From: an uncultured Clostridia bacterium
GTDB taxonomy: Bacteria > Bacillota > Clostridia > Christensenellales > Aristaeellaceae
Direction: 5' to 3'
Assembly (NCBI GenBank): GCA_934621485.1
Contig: CAKTUS010000001.1
Span: 47,766 to 111,765 of the forward strand
Length of the DNA: 64,000 bases
Part shown: positions 8,051 to 16,228 of the stretch, piece after piece
Layout of the letters: each line of letters opens with the position of its first letter
How positions within the stretch are numbered: position 1 is the stretch's first letter
The notes under the pieces: model-generated
What the model was told of the DNA's origin: nothing
The model's database searches: none
Seen by the model: only the letters and a program-made list of their open reading frames with translations
Made by a program: the position numbers and the translations under genes

Positions 8051-8174
8051 GTTGCCATTCCTCCTTGCTCCTCTCCAGTATACGCCTTTTTCGTGAAAAA
8101 TGGATGAACATGCCATGTCGGCATTTTGAAAAGAGCGTTTCGACAGGACAAGACATAGCTTGCGCCGTTTCGTC

Positions 8175-8202
8175 AAAGGAAAAAAGTGACGCCTACACGA
8201 AA
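8175..8202 (+). promoter_or_regulatory. Possible sigma-H promoter of the spoIIA operon
   Basis: AAAGGAAAA (8175-8183) matches the sigma-H -35 consensus RnAGGAwWW, and GAAA at 8199-8202 resembles the GAAT -10 core. The -10 match is imperfect. In Bacillus and Clostridium, spoIIA is transcribed by sigma-H with Spo0A, so the position is right, but I see no clear Spo0A box. Confidence 0.3.
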
Positions 8203-8249
8203 CCTACATACGGTTTTTTTCATTTCTTCAGGAAACGGAGGCGCAACCC

Positions 8250-8570
8250 ATGCTGCAAGCCAAAACGCGCAGCGGAGCGGTAACGGTGGTCATTGCCGGC
8301 GAGCTGGACCACTTTGCCGCGCCGCAAATACGCCGCATGCTGGATGAACTGCTGATGGACCCCGGCGTAACGCATTTGACGCTGGATTTGGAAAACCTGA
8401 CCTTTATGGATTCTTCCGGCATCGGGGTGCTGCTGGGGCGGCTGAAGCTGCTGTCCAGCCGGGGAGGCACCCTGAGCGTGAAAAACATGCAGCCCCAGGT
8501 GGAAAAACTGTTTCGCCTGTCGGGGCTGAACCGGGTAATCCGGGTGGCCGGAAAAGGAGGCTGTGCGTAA
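8250..8570 (+). CDS. spoIIAA: Anti-sigma F factor antagonist SpoIIAA
   Basis: A 106-residue STAS-domain protein. Unphosphorylated SpoIIAA binds SpoIIAB and releases sigma F in the forespore. The phosphorylation site is in FMDSSGIGVLLGR; by alignment with B. subtilis Ser58 it is Ser55. GGAGG precedes the ATG. It is the first gene of a complete, tightly packed spoIIAA-spoIIAB-sigF operon: its TAA overlaps the spoIIAB start (TAATG). STAS proteins with other partners exist, but this three-gene order is diagnostic. Confidence 0.95.
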   Translation: MLQAKTRSGAVTVVIAGELDHFAAPQIRRMLDELLMDPGVTHLTLDLENLTFMDSSGIGVLLGRLKLLSSRGGTLSVKNMQPQVEKLFRLSGLNRVIRVAGKGGCA

Positions 8571-9037
8571 TGCAAAACCATATGGAACTTACTTTTCTGG
8601 CCTGCCCGCAAAACGAGGCCTTCGCCCGGGTGGCCATTGCGGCCTTCGCGGTGCAGCTGAACCCAACCTTGCCGGAAATGGCGGATGTAAAAACGGCTGT
8701 CAGCGAAGCGGTAACCAACGCCATTGTTCACGGCTACCGGGACCGGCCGCAAGGACTGGTGCGCATGAGCGCCGCCTATGGGGACGACCGCATGCTTACC
8801 GTGGAAATTCACGACGACGGCTGCGGTATTCAGGATATCGAGGTGGCCATGCAGCCGTTTTATTCCACCGGCGACGGGGCGGAGCGCAGCGGCATGGGCT
8901 TTTGCGTAATGCAAACCTTTATGGACGCCGTGGATGTGAAAAGCCGCCCCGGAGCCGGTACTACCGTGACCATGCGCAAGGCCATCGGAGGCGAATTGGG
9001 CCTGCACCGGGAGCGGGTGCTGGATGAAATTGGCTGA
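8570..9037 (+). CDS. spoIIAB: Anti-sigma F factor / serine kinase SpoIIAB
   Basis: A 155-residue GHKL-ATPase-fold kinase that holds sigma F inactive and phosphorylates SpoIIAA. The N-box helix EAVTNAIVHGY (residues 46-56), the G1 box DDGCGI (82-87) and the G2 box SGMGFCVMQTFMD (107-119) are intact. The Asn50 position corresponds to the ATP-Mg ligand. Its start shares one base with the spoIIAA stop, and its end overlaps the sigF start by 14 bp, so the three proteins are translationally coupled. The C-terminal 15 residues beyond the GHKL fold are charged and extend past the Bacillus length (146 aa). Confidence 0.95.
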   Translation: MQNHMELTFLACPQNEAFARVAIAAFAVQLNPTLPEMADVKTAVSEAVTNAIVHGYRDRPQGLVRMSAAYGDDRMLTVEIHDDGCGIQDIEVAMQPFYSTGDGAERSGMGFCVMQTFMDAVDVKSRPGAGTTVTMRKAIGGELGLHRERVLDEIG

Positions 9038-9653
9038 GCAGGAGGCGCTGGCCCACCGGGGCCTGGCCGTTGCCTGCGCCCAACGTTTCGCAGGCCGCGG
9101 CGTGCCCATGGAGGAGCTGATCAGCGAGGCGCAGGCGGCCCTGTGCCAGGCCGCCGCCCGGTTTGACGAAAGCCGGGGCGTGCGCTTTTCCACCTATGCT
9201 CTTCCGCTGGCTCTGGGGGCGCTGCGCGACCTGTGCCGGCGCAGCGCGCCCATGCACGTGCCCAGAAGCGACCTGCGCGTGCTGTCTGCCGCGGATGCGG
9301 CCCGGGAACGGCTGACCCGGGACCAGGGCCGGGAGCCGGGACTGTGTCAGGTGGCCCGGGAAATTGGGGTGGAGCCGATGCGGCTGGGAGAAATGGTGGC
9401 CGCTCACGAGCGCATGCGCTGCGCCGCCGCCGACCTTTCCGGACAGGAACCGGCAGAAGCCGGCTTTGAGGACCTGGTGCTTTTGCGGGATGCTCTCAGC
9501 CGCCTGCCGCCGCCCCTGCCCCGGGTGGTCAGGCTGCGCTTTGCGCTGGGCCTCAGCCAGCAGCAAACCGCCCGGCTGCTGGGGGTAAGCCAGTCCTGCG
9601 TTTCCCGTTGGGAAAAACAGGCCCGGCAGGCTGTCAGGGAACTGGCCCAATAG
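9024..9653 (+). CDS. sigF: RNA polymerase sigma factor SigF (SpoIIAC)
   Basis: A 209-residue sigma-70 family factor for early forespore transcription. Region 2 is LISEAQAALCQAAARFDESRGV, then FSTYALPLALGALRD; region 3 begins PMHVPRSDLRVL and contains REPGLCQVAREIGV; region 4 is LRFALGLSQQQTARLLGVSQ with the helix-turn-helix SQSCVSRWEKQA. The HVPRS segment resembles the sigma F/G/B family. The identity rests mainly on its position in the spoIIA operon. It is shorter than the usual 240-255 residues, with a compact region 1-2 and no extended N terminus. The ATG is inside the end of spoIIAB. Confidence 0.92.
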   Translation: MKLAEQEALAHRGLAVACAQRFAGRGVPMEELISEAQAALCQAAARFDESRGVRFSTYALPLALGALRDLCRRSAPMHVPRSDLRVLSAADAARERLTRDQGREPGLCQVAREIGVEPMRLGEMVAAHERMRCAAADLSGQEPAEAGFEDLVLLRDALSRLPPPLPRVVRLRFALGLSQQQTARLLGVSQSCVSRWEKQARQAVRELAQ

Positions 9654-9698
9654 GAAAGGCGAGCGTTGGTAAAAATTCGTCTTTGTGCTCCGGAAGCA

Positions 9699-9727
9699 TT
9701 GACATTCCCCATCAGGTATAGTATAAA
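9699..9727 (+). promoter_or_regulatory. Predicted purA promoter
   Basis: A perfect TTGACA (9699-9704), a 17-bp spacer and TATAAA (9722-9727), 62 bp before the purA ATG. Confidence 0.7.
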
Positions 9728-9788
9728 GGAACGTGGGCCGTTTGAAACGACGCCCAATTTCCGTATGTTTGAAAGGGGATTGTCCATT

Positions 9789-11066
9789 ATGGTTCGTACC
9801 ATCGTAGGCGCAAACTGGGGCGACGAGGGAAAGGGCAAGATTACCGATGTACTGGCGGAAACCAGCGATGTAGTCGTGCGCTTTCAGGGCGGCGCTAACG
9901 CGGGTCACACCATTATTAACGAATACGGCAAGTTTGCCCTGCACCTGCTGCCCTCCGGCGTTTTTCATCAAAACATTGCAAACGTCATCGGCCCCGGCGT
10001 GGCGCTGGATATTGAAAAGCTGCTGAAAGAATACGATGAAATCGTAACGCGCGGCGTGCCGGCTCCCAAGCTGTACATCTCCGACCGGGCTCAGGTGATG
10101 CTGCCCTATCACGTGGCCTTCGATACCTATGAAGAGGAACGGCTGGGGAAAGCCAGCTTTGGCTCCACCAAGAGCGGTATCGCCCCCTTCTATGGCGACA
10201 AGTACCTGAAAATCGGGATTCAGGTATGCCAGATTTATGACGACGGTATTCTCAGGCAGCGCCTGGGCAGCGCCGTGGAGCAGAAAAACGTAACCCTGAA
10301 AAACCTGTACGGCAAAGAGCCCATCGATCTGGAAGCCCTCATTTGCCATGTAAAGCGTTTGGGCGAGCGCATCCGTCCCATGGTCATCGACACCACCCTG
10401 TTTTTGCACAAGGCCCTCAAGGAGGGCAAAACCGTGCTGCTGGAGGGCCAGCTGGGCACCCTGCGCGACCCGGATCACGGCATCTATCCCTACACCACGT
10501 CCTCCTCGCCTCTGGCGGGCTTTGGCACCGTTGGCGCGGGCGTGCCGGCCGGCGCCATGAAGGACATTTTCTGCGTTACCAAGGCTTATTCCAGCTGCGT
10601 GGGCGCAGGCCCCTTCACCACCGAGTTGTTTGGCGACGAGGCCAAGGAGCTGCGTGACCGGGGCGGCGACGCCGGCGAATACGGCGCCACCACGGGCCGT
10701 CCCCGCCGGGTGGGCTGGTTTGACGCTGTGGCTACCCGTTACGGCTGCATGGTGCAGGGCGCAACCGAGTGCGTGCTCACCAACCTGGACGTGCTGGGCT
10801 ACCTGAATGAGATTCCCGTGTGCACAGCTTACGAGGTAGACGGCAAAATCATCACCGATTTCCCCTCCACCCCAACGCTGATGCGCTGCAAGCCCGTTTA
10901 TACCATGCTGCCCGGCTGGAAGAGCGATGTGCGTGGCATTACCGAATGGGACAAGCTGCCCGAAAATTGCCGCCTGTATGTGGAGTTTTTGGAAAAGCAG
11001 GTGGAAGTGCCCATTCGCATGGTGTCCACCGGCCCCAAGCGCTGGGAGACCCTGATTCGAGGCTGA
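9789..11066 (+). CDS. purA: Adenylosuccinate synthetase
   Basis: A cytoplasmic GTP-dependent enzyme converting IMP and aspartate to adenylosuccinate, the first committed step to AMP. Its 425 residues are the normal length. The P-loop-like GANWGDEGKGK (residues 7-17, with the catalytic Asp), GGANAGHT (34-41, catalytic His40), the IMP segment GATTGRPRRVGWFD and the C-terminal ELPENCRxYVEF-like region (KLPENCRLYVEF) are all intact. I chose ATG 9789, preceded by GAAAGGGGA; the open frame extends upstream but crosses the promoter. It stands alone between sigF and a repeat block, and its terminator seems to have been split by that block. Confidence 0.97.
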   Translation: MVRTIVGANWGDEGKGKITDVLAETSDVVVRFQGGANAGHTIINEYGKFALHLLPSGVFHQNIANVIGPGVALDIEKLLKEYDEIVTRGVPAPKLYISDRAQVMLPYHVAFDTYEEERLGKASFGSTKSGIAPFYGDKYLKIGIQVCQIYDDGILRQRLGSAVEQKNVTLKNLYGKEPIDLEALICHVKRLGERIRPMVIDTTLFLHKALKEGKTVLLEGQLGTLRDPDHGIYPYTTSSSPLAGFGTVGAGVPAGAMKDIFCVTKAYSSCVGAGPFTTELFGDEAKELRDRGGDAGEYGATTGRPRRVGWFDAVATRYGCMVQGATECVLTNLDVLGYLNEIPVCTAYEVDGKIITDFPSTPTLMRCKPVYTMLPGWKSDVRGITEWDKLPENCRLYVEFLEKQVEVPIRMVSTGPKRWETLIRG

Positions 11067-11067
11067 C

Positions 11068-11330
11068 GCAAAAGGCCCGCCAGCCGGCGGGCGTCAGACT
11101 GTCGAAAAAACCCTGAGAGGTATCGGAGGGCCGTAGCCCTCCGATTTTCATTCCGAACCCGGCGGCGTGTACGTCGGTTTCGGCTGCCTTGCTGCGCAAG
11201 GCTTTCCTTACGCTCTTTGCCGCCCGGCCAGCCGCAGGCGAACAGGCAAAGAGCGCTCCTCGGCAGAAAAGCTCGCCTTTAGGCGAGCTTTTTGGACGGC
11301 CTGAGGCCCGCTAACCGGCGGGCCTTTTGC
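11068..11330 (+). repeat. Mosaic repeat block (R5-R6) inserted into the purA terminator
   Basis: The block begins with GCAAAAGGCCCGCC-agcc-GGCGGGC (11068-11092) and ends with GGCCCGC-taacc-GGCGGGCC TTTTGC (11305-11330). Between them lie CAGACTGTCGAAAAA, an R5 hairpin (11122-11145) with CCCGGCGGCGTGTACGTCGG, a degenerate stretch, and an R6 hairpin (about 11269-11294). The outer pieces are two near-identical copies of one terminator hairpin, as if a repeat had inserted there with duplication of about 19 bp. Confidence 0.75.
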
Positions 11331-11361
11331 TTATATGCTTCTGAAAAACCACGGCGTGATT

Positions 11362-11586
11362 TTACTGCTCGGGGCCTTCATGCAGGAAGCGCTCTCCCAT
11401 TGCAAAGCCGGCCTTGGGCCCCAGGCCCGTGGGCGGGGAAAGAGCGCCTCCCTCCCTTTCCCCACAGGCGCAGCCCAAGTTGAAAAGGCACAGCCCCAGG
11501 CTCAGCAGCAGGCTGGCGGGCAGCAGAACCAGCACGCTCAGCCCGAAACACAGCCAGAACAGCACGTTGCCCACAAAGGCGCGCAT
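11362..11586 (-). CDS. Small membrane protein downstream of the BceB-like permease
   Basis: A 74-residue protein with a long hydrophobic N-terminal half (AFVGNVLFWLCFGLSVLVLL, then ASLLLSLGLCLFNLGC), consistent with one or two membrane helices, followed by a polar Gly/Glu/Pro-rich tail. The start is ATG at 11586 with GGAGGGGGAG upstream, 16 bp after the permease stop codon, so it is probably the last gene of that operon. I do not recognise a family. It may be a small accessory subunit of the transporter, or a marginal reading frame; the tail is poor in conserved-looking residues. Confidence 0.5.
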   Translation of the reverse strand: MRAFVGNVLFWLCFGLSVLVLLPASLLLSLGLCLFNLGCACGEREGGALSPPTGLGPKAGFAMGERFLHEGPEQ

Positions 11587-11602
11587 ACCCTTCTCCCCCT
11601 CC

Positions 11603-13576
11603 TTAGTCGCTGACAATGCGCTCGTATACGCGGGAGGTAAACAGATACATCCCCCCATACAGCAGGGCGAAGGCCGCTACGCTGCCCGCCGCGCACAGGG
11701 CCATCAGGCGCACGTTGGTCATGGCCAGCGCCCGCATCATGGTAACGATACCGGGGAAGGCGGCCGCAATGTGCAAAGCGGCGGCGGCCAGGGGCAGGAA
11801 GAACACCCACATGATTTGAGAAGAAATGCTCTTGCGGATTTCCGCCTGGCTCAGGCCCACCTTGCGCATGATGCGGTAGCGCTCCCGATCCTCATAGCCT
11901 TCGGTAATCTGCTTGTAGTACATCATCAGCACCATGGCCATCAGGAACAGCACGCTTAAAAACAGGCCCACAAACAGCAGCCCGCCGTACAGCTCCAGCT
12001 CGTTTTGCCAGGCGGCGGGGCGGCTGCGAATGTGACGCAGGCCCATGCCGTTATCCAGCCGGTTCATCAGCTGCTCTGCGGCGGCCACAATCTGCTCGTC
12101 CGTAGCGTCCGGCAGTTCCAGCCACAGGGTGGTGCGAATGGAGGAGGCGTTGTTTTGGTACGCCTGCTCCTGCTGCTGCCAGGCCCAGCGCACCACCTCC
12201 ATGTCCCTGACCACCAGGAAACAGGTGTCGTACATGCTGACCAGAGCGGAACCTGTGTCCAGCTGGTCGCTGATGCGTCGTTTCACCGCAAAGGTTCGGT
12301 CAAACAGCGTAATGGTGTCCTCGGGATGCCCGCCCCGGTAGTCCTCCAGCAGCACCTGGTTTTCCTCCAGGGTTTCCGTCTGCCCAAAGAACCGGTTGTA
12401 GTCTTCCAGCGGCAGCAGATAGAGAACGGCGGGAGTTCGCACCAGTGCAAGCTCGCTGCCCGCAGGGGCTTGCGCTGTGTAGGACGCGCCCTCCTTGAAG
12501 GCGGTAAAGCTTAAAAAGCGGTAGGCTACGGTTTTTCCCCTGTGCAGGTCCCTTTTGGACAGTTCCTCGTCGATGACCTGAAGCAGCTCCTCAGGACTGT
12601 GCTCAGCCGTATCGATGCTGATGTCCCCGTGCAGCTGCTGGTTCAAAATGTCCTCCATGCTCCACCACAGAGAAGTGGTGGAAAACACCATCACCAGCAC
12701 CATGGTCAGCAGAATACAGATGTTGGCCAGGCCCACGGCGTTTTGCTTCATGCGGTACATCATGCCCGATACGCTGATGAAGTGATTGGGCTGGTAGTAA
12801 TACCGCTTGTTGTGCCGAAGGGCTTTGAGCAGGGTGATGCTGCCGGAGGTGAACAGCAGATAGGTGCCGGCAATGACCAGCAGCACCGCGAAAAAGAAAA
12901 AGAAAATCATGGTGGCGGAATCCTTCACTGCCACGCTCAGCCAGTAGCCAAGGCCCAGGCACAGCGCGCCCAGCAGGGTAAGAGCCCACTTGTTGCGGGG
13001 TTCTTTTTCCCCCACGTTGCCGCCGTGCAACAGCTCGATGGGGTCCGCCCGCCACACCTGGCGCACGGCGTTGAGCAGCGTCAGGGCAAATACCAGGCAG
13101 ATCAGCGCCGCCGTCATGCGCAGGGATTTCACTGACAGAACAAACTCCAGCGCCACGCTTCTGCCCAGCAGCCTGAACAGCATCAGGTGCATCAGCTTGT
13201 CCAGCAGCACGCCCAGTCCAAGGCCCGCCGCCAGGCTGAAAAGCAAAATGAATAGCGTTTCCCACAGCATAACCCGGGCCAGATGCTTGCGCTCCATGCC
13301 CAAAACGATGTACAGGCCAAACTCCTTTTTGCGGCGCTTCATCAAAAAGCTGTTGGTGTAAAACAGAAAGATAAACGCAAACAAGGTGGTGACCACCAGC
13401 CCCAGGGACAGGGCGAAGCCCAGAGTGCTGCCCTCCAGCTCCGGGTGCTTTTGCAGCGAACCCATAATGTAGAGCATGGCGGTGGTGACAACGGCGGTCA
13501 GCATATAGGGATAATAGATTTTGCCGTTTTTGCGAATCCCGCTCAGGGCCAGGCGGGCAAACAAAGCGTTACACAT
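11603..13576 (-). CDS. BceB-type ABC transporter permease
   Basis: A 657-residue permease with ten predicted helices in the 4+6 arrangement of peptide-resistance and sensing exporters (BceB, VraE; FtsX fold). The N terminus (IRKNGKIYYPYMLT), the cytoplasmic MKRRKKEFGLYIVLGME after helix 2, and the large extracellular domain between helices 7 and 8 (about residues 310-530) are characteristic. The C-terminal half repeats the coupling loop (EDRERYRIMRKVGLSQAEI). Such permeases bind bacitracin-, nisin- or lipid II-like complexes and pass the signal to a paired intramembrane histidine kinase, which is encoded next door. The start overlaps the end of the ATPase gene by eight bases. The precise antibiotic cannot be inferred. 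Confidence 0.92.
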   Translation of the reverse strand: MCNALFARLALSGIRKNGKIYYPYMLTAVVTTAMLYIMGSLQKHPELEGSTLGFALSLGLVVTTLFAFIFLFYTNSFLMKRRKKEFGLYIVLGMERKHLARVMLWETLFILLFSLAAGLGLGVLLDKLMHLMLFRLLGRSVALEFVLSVKSLRMTAALICLVFALTLLNAVRQVWRADPIELLHGGNVGEKEPRNKWALTLLGALCLGLGYWLSVAVKDSATMIFFFFFAVLLVIAGTYLLFTSGSITLLKALRHNKRYYYQPNHFISVSGMMYRMKQNAVGLANICILLTMVLVMVFSTTSLWWSMEDILNQQLHGDISIDTAEHSPEELLQVIDEELSKRDLHRGKTVAYRFLSFTAFKEGASYTAQAPAGSELALVRTPAVLYLLPLEDYNRFFGQTETLEENQVLLEDYRGGHPEDTITLFDRTFAVKRRISDQLDTGSALVSMYDTCFLVVRDMEVVRWAWQQQEQAYQNNASSIRTTLWLELPDATDEQIVAAAEQLMNRLDNGMGLRHIRSRPAAWQNELELYGGLLFVGLFLSVLFLMAMVLMMYYKQITEGYEDRERYRIMRKVGLSQAEIRKSISSQIMWVFFLPLAAAALHIAAAFPGIVTMMRALAMTNVRLMALCAAGSVAAFALLYGGMYLFTSRVYERIVSD

Positions 13577-14336
13577 TCTTCACGCCTCCCGTGGTCAGGG
13601 CGGTCAGCGTGTCGCTGATGCGCTGGTACAGGCCCTCGGGGCTGTCCTCGCCCCGGTACAGCTGATGGAAAACCTCGCCGTCCTTAATGAACAGCACCCG
13701 GCGGGCATGGCTGGCCGCCTTCACCGAGTGGGTCACCATCAGCAGGGTTTGGCCGCCTGCGTTGATTTCGCCAAACAATTGCAGCAGGCTGTCGGTGGCC
13801 CGGCTGTCCAAAGCGCCGGTGGGTTCGTCCGCCAGAATGATTTTAGGCCCCGCAATCAGCGCGCGGGCCACGGCGGCACGCTGCTTTTGGCCGCCGCTGA
13901 CCTCGTAGGGGTACTTGCTTAACAAGGCGGTAATGCCCAGCTTTTCCGCAATAGGGGCCAAAACGCCCTCCATTTTGGCGTAGCGCTCTCCCTGAAGCAC
14001 CAGGGGTAAAAGAATGTTGTCCCGCAGGGTAAAGGTGTCCAGCAGGTTAAAATCCTGGAAAACAAAGCCCAGGTTGTCCCGCCGGAAGGCGGACAGTTCC
14101 TTTTCGCTCACGGCGCTCAGTTCCCGGCCCCCAAGGCGCACCACGCCCCTGGTGGGCTTGTCCAACGCCGCCAAAATATTCAGCAGCGTGGTTTTGCCGC
14201 TGCCGCTTTCGCCCATGATGGCTACATATTCGCCCTCGTCCACCGTAAAGGTAACGTCGCTCAGAGCCTGTACCCGGTTCTGACCGAAACGGGTGGTGTA
14301 CGTTTTTTGCAGATGTTCTACTTCCAGCAATGCCAT
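13569..14336 (-). CDS. BceA-type ABC transporter ATP-binding protein
   Basis: A 255-residue ABC ATPase partner of the downstream permease. Walker A is GESGSGKTT (residues 42-50), the signature VSGGQKQRAAVARAL and Walker B IILADEPTGALDS are intact, as is the D-loop. It belongs to the MacB/LolD/BceA class by sequence. GGGAGGG precedes the ATG. Transcription probably starts between this gene and the kinase gene, where a BceR-like box is visible, so that the cognate response regulator can induce the transporter. Confidence 0.94.
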   Translation of the reverse strand: MALLEVEHLQKTYTTRFGQNRVQALSDVTFTVDEGEYVAIMGESGSGKTTLLNILAALDKPTRGVVRLGGRELSAVSEKELSAFRRDNLGFVFQDFNLLDTFTLRDNILLPLVLQGERYAKMEGVLAPIAEKLGITALLSKYPYEVSGGQKQRAAVARALIAGPKIILADEPTGALDSRATDSLLQLFGEINAGGQTLLMVTHSVKAASHARRVLFIKDGEVFHQLYRGEDSPEGLYQRISDTLTALTTGGVKNV

Positions 14337-14429
14337 AATGGCAGCCCTCCCTTCAATCGGTTACGATATAAGGATATCAGGCCGTCGGACGGTCTGCCAT
14401 GCGGCTGGCTTACATTTGGGCGGCGAATC

Positions 14430-14443
14430 TTACGGTTTTGTCA
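14430..14443 (-). promoter_or_regulatory. Candidate BceR-type operator upstream of the transporter genes
   Basis: On the minus strand TGACA-AAAC-CGTAA resembles the published BceR-family box TnACA-N4-TGTAA with one mismatch. It lies at the end of the kinase gene and about 95 bp before the ATPase gene. A second half-site (CATTTG/GTAAG) is nearby. Confidence 0.35.
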
Positions 14444-15436
14444 CGAAGCGGGGTCTACGGGCCGCCGGCCCAGAAAAACCGTAACCCGGGTGCCTCTGCC
14501 CACCTGCGATTGAATATGGATGGTGTGGTCCAGCTTTTCCAGCACCCGGCGGCTCAGGTACAGGCCCAGACCGGTGGCATGCTTGTCCAGGCGGCCGTTC
14601 AGGCCCGTATAGCCATGCTCGAAAATGCGAGGCAAATCCTCCGGGGCGATGCCGATGCCGGTATCCTCCACCACCAGGGTCTCCGCTTTTTCGTCCGCCC
14701 GCAGGGTAACCGTGCCGCGGCGGGTGTACTTCACCGCATTGGAAATCAGCTGATCCAGCACAAAAGCCAGCCATTTTTCATCGGTAAGCGCGGTCAGGCT
14801 GGTGGGCTGATAATCCAGCCGCAGTTTTTTTTGAATAAACAGGGGCGCGAAGCGCCTGGCGCAGCGCAGCATGATGGGATTCACCTCGCAGCGGCGCAGC
14901 ACATAGTCGCTGCCGGAGCCGCTGAGCCGGTCGTAGCCCAGGCTCATCTCCACATACTGCTCTATCTTCAGCAGCTCGGCCGACATGGCGGCCGGTTCCG
15001 GGCTGCCGCTTTGCAAAAGCAGCCGCATGGCGGAAATGGGCACCTTAACCTGGTGGGTCCACAGGGCGGCGTATTCGTCCCGATCCCGCTGGCGGCGTTC
15101 CATCTGATCCAGCACGTTCATTCGCTCCCGCAGGTTGGTCAGGGCAATCTGCCGCCAGTCGTTTTCCAGCAGGCCATGAGCCCGGGGCGCTTCCTCCGGC
15201 CCCAGCAGCGGCTGGGAAAGCAGGGCCTGCAGCCGCCGGTGCCGCTTCAAATCCCGCCAGACGGAAAACAGGGTCAGGCACAGTCCCGCCGCCAGGCACA
15301 ACACTGCCGCATACAGCATGCCCGCCAGGGGCGCGCCGGTTAAAAAGCCCACCAGGGCGAACAGCCCCACCGCCAGCAAATACAGGGCCGCCAGCGGCAG
15401 GCGGCTTTTGAGACATTGCCAAAACGCGCTTTTCAT
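14441..15436 (-). CDS. Intramembrane-sensing histidine kinase (BceS-like)
   Basis: A 331-residue sensor kinase with two N-terminal transmembrane helices (about residues 13-33 and 38-58) and almost no extracellular loop, which is the hallmark of BceS-type kinases that sense through their ABC transporter. The phosphoacceptor is His128 in LWTHQVKVPISAM; the N box (ISNAVKYT), G1 (VEDTGIGI) and G2 (HATGLGLYLSRRVLEKL) are present. The start is ATG 15436, overlapping the regulator stop (ATGA). An upstream extension of 43 codons belongs to the overlapping regulator gene in another frame. Confidence 0.92.
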   Translation of the reverse strand: MKSAFWQCLKSRLPLAALYLLAVGLFALVGFLTGAPLAGMLYAAVLCLAAGLCLTLFSVWRDLKRHRRLQALLSQPLLGPEEAPRAHGLLENDWRQIALTNLRERMNVLDQMERRQRDRDEYAALWTHQVKVPISAMRLLLQSGSPEPAAMSAELLKIEQYVEMSLGYDRLSGSGSDYVLRRCEVNPIMLRCARRFAPLFIQKKLRLDYQPTSLTALTDEKWLAFVLDQLISNAVKYTRRGTVTLRADEKAETLVVEDTGIGIAPEDLPRIFEHGYTGLNGRLDKHATGLGLYLSRRVLEKLDHTIHIQSQVGRGTRVTVFLGRRPVDPAS

Positions 15437-16104
15437 TCGATGATATACCCCATGCCCTTTCGGGTGGTAATGAGCCCCACGGCGCCCAGCGCGTCCAGCT
15501 TGCGGCGCAGGCGGGCCATGTTTACGCTCAGGGTGTTTTCGTCCACAAACATGTCGGTTTCCCACAGCCGGGCCATCAGGGTATCCCGGCTGACAATCTG
15601 GCCCTTGTTTTCCAGCAGCACATGCAGAATCCGGCTTTCGTTGCGGGTTAGCTCCGCTTTTTGCCCCCGGAAGGACACGCCGCCGTCCGATGGGCTGAAC
15701 AGCAAATCGCCGCAGCTGAGCAGCTCTCTGGAGGCCGAGAAATCATAGGCCCGGCGCAAAAGCGCCTGCACCTTGGCCATCAGCACCCCCAGGTCGAAGG
15801 GCTTGGAAACAAAGTCGTCCGCTCCGGCGCTCAGGGCCATCAAAATATTCAGGTTATCGCCCGCGGAGGAAATAAACAGAATGGGCACGGTGCTCACCTT
15901 GCGAATCTCGGCGCACCAGTGATAGCCGTCAAAAAAGGGCAGGGAAATATCCATCAGCACCAGCTGCGGATCCCAGTTTGCAAATTCCCGAAGAACATTG
16001 CCAAAGTCCTCCACGCCGCGGGCCTGAAGGCCCCAGCGGGCCATTTGCCGGCACAGGGCCCCGGTAATAACGGGATCGTCCTCCACAATGAGCACCCGGT
16101 ACAT
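15433..16104 (-). CDS. OmpR-family response regulator (BceR-like)
   Basis: A 223-residue regulator: receiver domain (residues 1-118, acidic pocket Asp9/Asp10, phosphoacceptor Asp52 in LVLMDISLPFFDG, conserved Lys in FVSKPFDL) and a C-terminal winged-helix DNA-binding domain (LTRNESRILHVLLENKGQIV, then SVNMARLRRKLDALG). It is the first gene of the regulator-kinase pair and precedes the transporter genes, as in bceRS-bceAB. It most likely activates the transporter operon in response to a cell-wall-active peptide. Confidence 0.94.
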   Translation of the reverse strand: MYRVLIVEDDPVITGALCRQMARWGLQARGVEDFGNVLREFANWDPQLVLMDISLPFFDGYHWCAEIRKVSTVPILFISSAGDNLNILMALSAGADDFVSKPFDLGVLMAKVQALLRRAYDFSASRELLSCGDLLFSPSDGGVSFRGQKAELTRNESRILHVLLENKGQIVSRDTLMARLWETDMFVDENTLSVNMARLRRKLDALGAVGLITTRKGMGYIIE

Positions 16105-16228
16105 GACCGCACCATCCTTTCCCGTACAGAATACCCGCGCGGGCTTTGCCTGTCAAGCGGAAGGAAAGAGCCGCCTCCGCGGCGAATACCCTTATTACAT
16201 TACCCAAGGGAAAGGGAGGGCTGCCGGC

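Noticed and set aside
9666..9788. Longer purA start at 9666
   Set aside because: The extension would include the promoter, while ATG 9789 has a Shine-Dalgarno and begins exactly at the family N terminus.
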